A stretch of DNA of 64,000 nt from assembly GCF_021496665.1 (NCBI RefSeq), contig NZ_CP071246.1, positions 806,001 to 870,000 of the forward strand. The letters run 5' to 3'. This stretch comes from Corynebacterium sp. CNCTC7651. Lineage in GTDB: Bacteria; Actinomycetota; Actinomycetes; Mycobacteriales; Mycobacteriaceae. Position 1 is the first letter of the stretch; every line of letters begins with the position of its first letter. The position numbers and the translations under genes were made by a program. The notes beneath the pieces were generated by a model. The model was given only the letters and a program-made list of their open reading frames with translations. It was not told the origin of the DNA and did not search any database. Shown here piece after piece: positions 58,297 through 64,000 of the stretch.

Positions 58297-59640
58297 ATGA
58301 CCAGCCCCGAGAGCAACGGTAACTACCCCGGCAAGGGCGTCGGCGAGCCTGTCGGTGTCGCCATTCTGGGCAAGGGCACCGTGGGCACTGGCGTGCTGCA
58401 GCTGCTTAAGGAGTTTTCCTACAACCTGGAGCAGCGAATTGGCGGGCCGATTGTGGTGCGGGGCGTGGCTGTTGCGAACGTCGATAAGCACAAGAATGCC
58501 CCGGAAGTCCAGGGCCTGTACCTGACGGACAACGCGCACGAGCTGATCGAGCGCGACGACGTGGACGTTGTTGTTGAGGTGATCGGCGGCATCGATTACC
58601 CGCGCGAGCTGGTGCTCAAGGCCCTGCGCTCCGGCAAGTCCGTGGTCACCGCGAACAAGGCGCTGGTGGCGGCGCACGGCTCCGAGCTGGCGGACGCGGC
58701 GAATGAGGCCGGCGTGGACCTGTACTACGAGGCCGCGGTGGCGGCGGCGATCCCGGTTGTGGGCATGCTGCGCCGCTCGCTGGCCGGTGACCAGGTGCAG
58801 CGCATCTCCGGCATTGTCAACGGCACCACGAACTTCATCCTCGACGCGATGGCGACCACCGGCGCAACGTACGAGGAAGCGCTGGCGGAGGCCACCCGCC
58901 TGGGCTACGCGGAGGCGGACCCGACGGCGGACGTGGAGGGGCACGACGCGGCATCGAAGGCTGCGATCCTGGCGTCCATGGGCTTCCACACCCGCGTGAC
59001 CTTTGACGACGTGCACTGCGAGGGCATCACGCAGATTACTGCGGACGATATCGCCGCCGCCAAGAAGGCGAACCAGACCATCAAGCTGTTGGCCATCTGC
59101 GAGCGCCTCTTGGACGAGGACGGCAACACCCGCGCCGTCAACGCGCGCGTGCACCCGACGCTGGTGCCCAACGATCACCCGCTGGCCACGGTGGACAAGA
59201 GCTACAACGCGATCTTCGTCGAGGCCGAGGCTGCTGGCCGCCTGATGTTCTACGGCAACGGCGCCGGCGGTGCCCCGACTGCGTCCGCCGTGCTGGGCGA
59301 CCTGGTTGGTGCCGCGCGCAACAAGGTGCACGGCGGGCGCGCGCCGGCGGAGAACCTGTACGCGAACTACCCGGTTGTGGGCTTCGAGGAGGTGGAGACG
59401 CGCTACCACATCAACATGACGGTGAATGACCGCGTGGGTGTGCTGGCAGATCTGGCACGGCAGTTCGCGGATTCGAACGTGTCTCTGTCCGCCGTGCGCC
59501 AGGAGGAATCCGGCGACGGCGCCCACCTGATCGTGGTCACCCACGCCGCGCAGGAGCGCAACCTGCAGGAGATCGTCGAGAGGCTCGAGGGCCACGAGGA
59601 TGTCCGCAGCGTCAACTCCGTGATCCGCCTCGGCGCGTAA
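58297..59640 (+). CDS. hom: Homoserine dehydrogenase
   Basis: A 447-residue NADPH-dependent enzyme reducing aspartate-semialdehyde to homoserine. The Rossmann motif [11 protein letters not shown] (about 20-30), catalytic Lys/Glu region [11 protein letters not shown] and [14 protein letters not shown] are present, and a C-terminal ACT domain ([20 protein letters not shown]) gives threonine feedback. ATG 58297 follows AACGAGGATCTG; TAGACT near 58230 is a likely -10 for its own promoter. thrB follows 13 bases later. A GTCGATAAGC motif (58480) encodes NVDK in a surface region. Confidence 0.97.
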   Translation: MTSPESNGNYPGKGVGEPVGVAILGKGTVGTGVLQLLKEFSYNLEQRIGGPIVVRGVAVANVDKHKNAPEVQGLYLTDNAHELIERDDVDVVVEVIGGIDYPRELVLKALRSGKSVVTANKALVAAHGSELADAANEAGVDLYYEAAVAAAIPVVGMLRRSLAGDQVQRISGIVNGTTNFILDAMATTGATYEEALAEATRLGYAEADPTADVEGHDAASKAAILASMGFHTRVTFDDVHCEGITQITADDIAAAKKANQTIKLLAICERLLDEDGNTRAVNARVHPTLVPNDHPLATVDKSYNAIFVEAEAAGRLMFYGNGAGGAPTASAVLGDLVGAARNKVHGGRAPAENLYANYPVVGFEEVETRYHINMTVNDRVGVLADLARQFADSNVSLSAVRQEESGDGAHLIVVTHAAQERNLQEIVERLEGHEDVRSVNSVIRLGA

Positions 59641-59653
59641 AGGAGGATTGACT

Positions 59654-60592
59654 GTGGCAACTGATCTGCCTGTTGGCCTGAAGGCGACGGTGAAGGTGCC
59701 GGGTTCCTCCGCGAACCTGGGCCCGGGCTTTGACACGCTCGGCTTGGCCGTGGGGATCTACGACACGGTTGAGGTTGAGGTCACCTCCAGCGGCCTCGAG
59801 GTGGAGATCTTCGGCGAGGGCGCGGACGACCTGCCCCGCGACGGCTCCCACCTGGTGGTTCGCGCGATCCGCTCCGGCCTCAAGGCCGCGGACGTGGATG
59901 CGCCCGGCCTCCGGGTGGTGTGCCACAACTCCATTCCGCAGTCCCGCGGGTTGGGCTCCTCCGCAGCCGCCGCGGTCGCGGGTGTTGTGGCGGCGAACGC
60001 GCTGGCGGGCTTCCCGCTTGATAGCGACGCCGTGGTGCAGCTGTCCTCCGAGTTCGAGGGCCACCCCGATAACGCCGGCGCGTCTGCCCTCGGTGGCGCG
60101 GTGGTGAGCTGGACGGACATCCCGGTGGATGGGCGCTCTAAGCCGGTGTACCGCGCCGTGCGCATCCCGGTGTATTCCTCCATCCGCGCCATCGCCCTGG
60201 TGCCGGACTTCCACGCCTCCACCAACGCGGTGCGCAAGGTGCTGCCGTCCCACGTCACGCACGTGGACGCCCGCTTCAACGTCTCCCGCACCGCGGTGAT
60301 GACGGCCGCCCTACAGTCCCACCCCGAGCTGCTTTGGGAGGGCACCCGCGACCGCCTCCACCAGCCCTATCGCGCCGACGTGCTCCCCGTGACCGCCGAG
60401 TGGGTCAACCGCCTGCGCAACCGCGGCTACGCTGCGTACCTTTCCGGCGCCGGCCCGACCGCGATGGTGCTCCTTACCGGCGACACCGACGATAAGCTTC
60501 GGGCCCTGCTTGACGACGCCCGCTCCGCCGGCCTCAAAGTCCACGAACTTGACGTTGCCGGTCCCGTCACCGCCGAGGTCACCGGCGCGTAG
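59654..60592 (+). CDS. thrB: Homoserine kinase
   Basis: A 312-residue GHMP kinase phosphorylating homoserine. Motif 1 is [18 protein letters not shown], the ATP loop is [14 protein letters not shown], and [12 protein letters not shown] is near the end. The GTG at 59654 lies seven bases after a perfect AAAGGAGG; a TTG at 59648 is too close to it. It completes the threonine branch with hom. Non-coding repeats follow. Confidence 0.96.
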   Translation: MATDLPVGLKATVKVPGSSANLGPGFDTLGLAVGIYDTVEVEVTSSGLEVEIFGEGADDLPRDGSHLVVRAIRSGLKAADVDAPGLRVVCHNSIPQSRGLGSSAAAAVAGVVAANALAGFPLDSDAVVQLSSEFEGHPDNAGASALGGAVVSWTDIPVDGRSKPVYRAVRIPVYSSIRAIALVPDFHASTNAVRKVLPSHVTHVDARFNVSRTAVMTAALQSHPELLWEGTRDRLHQPYRADVLPVTAEWVNRLRNRGYAAYLSGAGPTAMVLLTGDTDDKLRALLDDARSAGLKVHELDVAGPVTAEVTGA

Positions 60593-60597
60593 GGTGC

Positions 60598-60715
60598 GGG
60601 GCTGCCGCCAGCGGCGCTGAGAGTCTCCGGGGCTGCCGCCAGCGGCGCTGAGAGTCTCCGGGGCTGCCCCCGGCGGCGCTGAGAGTCTCCGGGGTTGCCG
60701 CCAGCGGCGCTGCGA
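60598..60715. repeat. 31-bp tandem repeats after thrB (about 3.8 copies)
   Basis: Units starting at 60598, 60629, 60660 and 60691 share GGGGCTGCCGCCAGCGGCGC then TGAGAGTCTCC, with minor changes in copies 3 and 4. Each holds a short GCCGC...GCGGC hairpin. No spacers separate them, so it is not CRISPR. Confidence 0.85.
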
Positions 60716-60724
60716 GCTGCCCCC

Positions 60725-60802
60725 GGCGAAAGAATCCACCGATTCCTTCGCCGAGGCCTCTAAAAGACCAGGTGGGTGCGATCCCGGGACGATTCTCTCG
60801 CC
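60725..60802. repeat. Stem-bounded module 1 with shared core
   Basis: GGCGAAAGAATC (60725-60736) can pair with GATTCTCTCGCC (60791-60802, one mismatch) or with the nearer GATTCCTTCGCC (60741-60752). Between them lies the core CTAAAAGACCAGGTGGGTGC (60760-60779), nearly the same as in module 2. A 20-bp tandem pair (60804-60823, 60825-60844) separates the two modules. Confidence 0.6.
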
Positions 60803-60852
60803 GGCGACGCTCCGCTGGGAGCTCGCGACGCTCCGCTGGGAGCTGCCGCCGC

Positions 60853-60924
60853 GCCAAAGTTTGCCGAATGCCGCTCCCGGGCCCCTAAAAATCCTGGTGG
60901 GTGCGGAACTTGGCAAACTTTGGC
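60853..60924. repeat. Stem-bounded module 2 with shared core
   Basis: GCCAAAGTTTGCC (60853-60865) is perfectly complementary to GGCAAACTTTGGC (60912-60924). The core CTAAAAATCCTGGTGGGTGC (60885-60904) matches module 1 apart from three bases. The stems have unrelated sequence but the same layout. Together with module 1 and the tandem repeats it fills the 390-base gap 60593-60982, where no gene is supported. Confidence 0.6.
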
Positions 60925-60982
60925 TCCCGGGGCGGGGGCCGGCGGCTGCCAGGGCAGCTGTCAGCGGGTGCCGGGGCTGCGT

Positions 60983-62068
60983 CTAGGGCAGCTCAGAGTC
61001 CTGGAGGCTGCCCAATCCCCCGCGGAGGCTGGCCAACCCAGTGAACCCGCGGGCTTGGAGGGCGGCCACGGCTTGGGCTGACCTCACTCCGGACGCACAG
61101 ACGAACACAGTGCCGGCGGGAGGTTCGGTACCCATCTGACCTGCAAGAATCTCGCCGAGGGGGACGTTCACGGATCCGGGGAGGTGGTAGGTGGCGAACT
61201 CGTGGGGCTCGCGGACATCGATGATCGGGGTCGCGGGGGAGAGGTCGGCCGGGGACACCTCCGGGACGGCCGAGGGGGCGGGCGGCACGTCGAGGTCGGC
61301 CGGGGAAACCTCCGGGACGGCAAAGTCCGCCCCCGGCGGGTCTGAAACCGACACCCGCTCGGTGACGGCTGGGTCGGAGACAAGGGGCAGGTACTCCCAC
61401 GTCCCGGCGAGGCTGTCGTAGTAGCCAAGGCGGCCAACAAGGGGTTCGCCGAGGCCGGTGACCAGCTTCAACGCCTCGCCGGCCATGGCGGCGCCCACCA
61501 CGCCCACCAGCGGGCCGAGCACGCCGGCCTGGGCGCACGAAGGCACGGACCCGGGTGGGGGCGGGGCGGGATAGAGGTCCTCGTAGACAGGTCCGCGGCC
61601 GGCCCAGAACACGCTCATCTGCGCCTCAAAGCCCAGGATGGACCCCCACACGTGCGGCACACCCAACCGGGCGCAGGCGTGGGAGACCACATGCCGGGTG
61701 GCAAAGTTGTCGGAGCCGTCCAAAACGACGTCGGCGCCCTCCAACAGATTCACGGCATTCGACCAGGCCAAACGCTCGCGAACCGCCTCCACCTCAACGT
61801 CCGGGTTCAGCCCGGCCAGCCGGTCGACGGCGGAATCGACCTTCGGGCGACCCTCATCGGCGCTCGAATGGATGATTTGGCGGTGGAGGTTGGAGAGGTC
61901 GAGGAAGTCGTCGTCGATAAGCGTGATGTGCCCAACCCCAGCTCCGGCGAGGTAGAGCAGTGCGGGGGAGCCGAGCCCGCCTGCGCCGATGACGGCGATG
62001 CGGGCGGCGCGGATGCGGGCCTGCGCGGCGGGGCCGATGAGGGCGGTTTGGCGCGCGTACCTATCCAT
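60983..62068 (-). CDS. moeZ: MoeZ-type adenylyltransferase/sulfurtransferase (ThiF-rhodanese)
   Basis: A 361-residue fusion. The N-terminal ThiF/MoeB domain (IGAGGLGSPALLYLAGAG P-loop, SNLHRQ, DGSDNFATR) activates the C-terminus of MoaD or other sulfur carriers. The C-terminal rhodanese domain with VCASGVRS (Cys persulfide) supplies sulfur. The linker holds a repeated AVPEVSPADL (twice, about residues 235-265) and is unusually long. Its start overlaps moaB-moaE. It serves molybdopterin, and perhaps other thio-cofactors. Confidence 0.92.
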   Translation of the reverse strand: MDRYARQTALIGPAAQARIRAARIAVIGAGGLGSPALLYLAGAGVGHITLIDDDFLDLSNLHRQIIHSSADEGRPKVDSAVDRLAGLNPDVEVEAVRERLAWSNAVNLLEGADVVLDGSDNFATRHVVSHACARLGVPHVWGSILGFEAQMSVFWAGRGPVYEDLYPAPPPPGSVPSCAQAGVLGPLVGVVGAAMAGEALKLVTGLGEPLVGRLGYYDSLAGTWEYLPLVSDPAVTERVSVSDPPGADFAVPEVSPADLDVPPAPSAVPEVSPADLSPATPIIDVREPHEFATYHLPGSVNVPLGEILAGQMGTEPPAGTVFVCASGVRSAQAVAALQARGFTGLASLRGGLGSLQDSELP

Positions 62069-63035
62069 CGATGCCCACCCACTCGGTGGTGCCGTCGGCG
62101 AGCGCCTGCTCCTTCCAAATAGGCACCTCGGCCTTCACGCGGTCGGCAACCGTCTGGCAGGCGGCGAACGCGTCGCCGCGGTGGGCGGCCGCAGCGACCA
62201 CCACAAACGCGAGCTCCCCGATGGGCACCGGGCCCGTGCGGTGCGCCGCCGCGATGCGGACGGGGAGCGAGGCTGCGACCTCCTCGAGCACGCGAGCGAG
62301 CTCGGCCTCGGCGGTGGGGTGCGCCTCGTAGGTCAAGGTAGCTACGCGTTCGCCGTGGTCGTGGTCGCGCACGATGCCCTCGAACCGCACGAGCGCCCCC
62401 ATCGCCGTGGTCACCGTCTGCGCCGCGAGCGCGTCCGCATCCAGGGGCTCATGCGTGACGACGTTCCCCAGCACCCGACCCGTCTGCTCCGCAACGTACG
62501 CCGGGTCCGCGGGCGCGGGGCTGATGGGCGCGGGCGCAGGGGTTTGGGGCGCGGGCGCCAGTTCCACGATGTGGTCTAGCAGCGGGGCGAGGACCGCACA
62601 CGCGTCGCGCACGCCTCCGGGGGAGCCGGGAGCTGTGAAGACGAAGGTGGGGCCGGCCATGCCGGCCACGGCGCGGGAGAGCACGGCGGTGGGCGTGTTC
62701 TGCACCCCGAGCGCGTAAAACGCCTGGACAACGCCGGGCATCTCCTGGGTGAGGTGGGGAGAGACGGCCTCGACGGTGCGGTCGTCGGCTGTAATGCCCG
62801 TGCCGCCGGAAGTGATGACCACGTCCGGGCGGGCGGCGAGGGCGGCGCGCACGGCGGCATCGACATCCTTGTCCGCCACCACGGTGGCGTCGGGGGTGTC
62901 AAAACCGGCACCACGGAGGAAGTCCACGGCGATGGGGCCGGAGCGATCAACATAGTGGCCGGCGGCGGCGCGGGTGGAAGCGACGATGACGCGGGCGGTG
63001 TAGGGGCGAGAGGCGGTGCGGGGCGAAGTGCTCAT
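62061..63035 (-). CDS. MoaB/MogA-MoaE fusion, molybdopterin biosynthesis
   Basis: A 324-residue fusion. The N-terminal MoaB/MogA-like domain has ITSGGTGITADDRTVEAV (MPT adenylyltransferase). A Pro/Ala linker (APAPQTPAPAPISPAPAD) joins it to a MoaE domain with TYEAHPTAEAEL, AAAHRTGPVPIGE and the catalytic KAEVPIWKEQ. MoaE is the large subunit of molybdopterin synthase. The two halves normally work at successive steps. Start ATG 63035; overlaps moeZ by eight bases at its 3' end. Confidence 0.92.
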   Translation of the reverse strand: MSTSPRTASRPYTARVIVASTRAAAGHYVDRSGPIAVDFLRGAGFDTPDATVVADKDVDAAVRAALAARPDVVITSGGTGITADDRTVEAVSPHLTQEMPGVVQAFYALGVQNTPTAVLSRAVAGMAGPTFVFTAPGSPGGVRDACAVLAPLLDHIVELAPAPQTPAPAPISPAPADPAYVAEQTGRVLGNVVTHEPLDADALAAQTVTTAMGALVRFEGIVRDHDHGERVATLTYEAHPTAEAELARVLEEVAASLPVRIAAAHRTGPVPIGELAFVVVAAAAHRGDAFAACQTVADRVKAEVPIWKEQALADGTTEWVGIDG

Positions 63036-63048
63036 AACCGCACCCATG

Positions 63049-64000
63049 CTAGAGCGGGTAGACCGTAGTCAGGTCGCCGGGGTGGAACGCGGCGCCGGCG
63101 GGAACCCTGATGAGGCAGGTCGAAGCGGTGGCTTGGGCGATGAAGTGGGAGCCGGCGCCGCCGACGGGCAGCGCGCAGCCGTCCTCGATGCGGCCGCGGA
63201 GGAACTGGTCCTTGCCGTCGAGCCCGCGCACGTCGCCCGCCGACGCCGCCAGCGGCACGCGCACCGGCTCCGGCGCGTGGCCGAGCACCGGCGCGACGTA
63301 GAGCCGGAAACTCACCAGCGTGGACACCGGGTTGCCGGGCAGCGAAATCACGGGGATGCCGTCGAAAGTGCTCACGCCCTGCGGACCCCCGGGCTGCTGG
63401 GCCACGTGGCCGTACCAGGCGTGATCGCTGAACACCTGGCGCACGACTTCGAACTTGCCGTGACTGATGCCGCCGGAGGTGACAATCGCGTCCACGCCGC
63501 AGTCCACACCGCAGTCCGCGGCTGCCGCAACCGCACCGGCAACCGCATCGCTGACGGCTTGGCGAAGCACCGAAGGGTCGTCGTCCGTGCGCACGTGGCC
63601 CGCCACCTCAATACCGGCGCGTGCGGCCAGGGCGCGCAGCATCGGCCCGTTCGAATCCGGGATGCTCGCCGCGCCCGCGCTGCCGATCTCGCGCCCGCCG
63701 GTGACCAGCAGGATCCGCGCGGGGCGCTGGGCCGCCACCTTGTCGATGCCCTGCGCGGCTAGCGTCGCCACCAGCGCAGGTCCGACACGGGTGCCGGCGG
63801 GCGCAATCACGTCGCCCGCTGCCACATCAACCCCGCGCGGGCGCACGAACTGGCCCGCGTCCCCGGGTGGGACGCGCACGGTTTCGCCTTCCGCCTGGAA
63901 CTGGGGCGGCTCGCACGCCTCCACCGGCACCACGCGCACGGTGCCGCGGGGCAGCTTCGACCCGGTCATCACCGGCGCCGCAAGCGACCCGAGCCCGGCC
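63049..64000 (-). CDS. moeA: Molybdopterin molybdotransferase, 5' end outside window
   Basis: The C-terminal 316 or so residues of MoeA, which inserts molybdate into adenylated molybdopterin. The start lies past the right edge. Visible motifs are AAPVMTGSKLPRGTV, GEFVR-type GDAGQFVRPRGVDV, VTSGGISHGKFEVV (the normal TSGGVS) and ISLPGNPVST. The end (IRVPAGAAFHPGD) is the usual MoeA C-terminal domain. It lies 13 bases before moaB-moaE on the same strand, so one operon. Confidence 0.94.
   Translation of the reverse strand, partial: AGLGSLAAPVMTGSKLPRGTVRVVPVEACEPPQFQAEGETVRVPPGDAGQFVRPRGVDVAAGDVIAPAGTRVGPALVATLAAQGIDKVAAQRPARILLVTGGREIGSAGAASIPDSNGPMLRALAARAGIEVAGHVRTDDDPSVLRQAVSDAVAGAVAAAADCGVDCGVDAIVTSGGISHGKFEVVRQVFSDHAWYGHVAQQPGGPQGVSTFDGIPVISLPGNPVSTLVSFRLYVAPVLGHAPEPVRVPLAASAGDVRGLDGKDQFLRGRIEDGCALPVGGAGSHFIAQATASTCLIRVPAGAAFHPGDLTTVYPL

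Noticed and set aside
60598-60715. Possible CRISPR array
   Set aside because: Repeats are directly adjacent with no spacers, and no cas genes are present.
60311-60916. Minus-strand frame over the thrB end and the repeats
   Set aside because: Overlaps thrB on the opposite strand and consists of translated tandem repeats.

Overview
The window is a high-GC actinobacterial chromosome segment, most probably from a Corynebacterium. The argS-lysA-hom-thrB order is the classic corynebacterial arrangement. Supporting signs are the lutABC/lctP lactate locus, corynebacterial-type -10 boxes (TANNNT) close to start codons, a secreted trypsin-like protease, and a fused MoaB-MoaE protein. I cannot name the species.

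Layout. 1-12.5 kb holds a fused ABC exporter (cut by the window edge), an EcsC-like protein, a type-B carboxylesterase, a very acidic protein, an MFS carrier with a nucleoside hydrolase, and an ECF vitamin/nucleobase-type importer (S, T and a twin ATPase). 12.5-24.2 kb is a visibly AT-richer defence island. Its plus-strand operon encodes a Z1 helicase-like ATPase, a DUF4420-type PD-(D/E)XK nuclease, a MutL/MORC-like GHKL ATPase broken by a perfect 55-bp tandem duplication, two poorly known proteins and a cytosine-C5 methyltransferase. It meets a convergent pair, a PLD-DUF3427 helicase and a NUDIX hydrolase. The set resembles the MZA antiviral system, but carries a methyltransferase and no visible AIPR gene. 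24.6-43.7 kb is mostly host: a disrupted ldh, an APC permease, a DeaD RNA helicase, a secreted protease, a secreted HNH nuclease, putP, a SNF2/SWIM pair, an SbcD/SbcC-like pair, MarR, PspC and a frameshifted DJ-1 family gene. 43.8-46.3 kb starts at tRNA-Arg(CCG) and looks accessory: an IS-end-like remnant, a cmtR-cadD metal-resistance pair, a decayed Shedu-like gene, phased repeats with a tiny ORF, and a small membrane protein. 46.3-64 kb is host again: VOC protein, lipoprotein, YceI, TAP-like peptidase, lactate operon lctP-lutABC, argS-lysA-hom-thrB, and the molybdenum-cofactor genes moeZ, moaB-moaE and moeA (partial).

Two themes stand out. First, tandem duplications sit at decisive points of the defence operon: 55 bp inside the GHKL ATPase, and 16 bp duplicating the ribosome-binding site and ATG of the Z1 gene. 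Both look recent and potentially reversible. Second, three lactate genes (ldh, lutB, lctP) each carry an independent reading-frame lesion, so lactate production and lactate use both look damaged unless these are sequencing errors. The window also carries several non-coding repeat families: a strongly over-represented 10-mer GTCGATAAGC, two related palindromic elements, a 147-bp inverted-repeat element, and a pair of stem-bounded modules with a shared core between thrB and moeZ.
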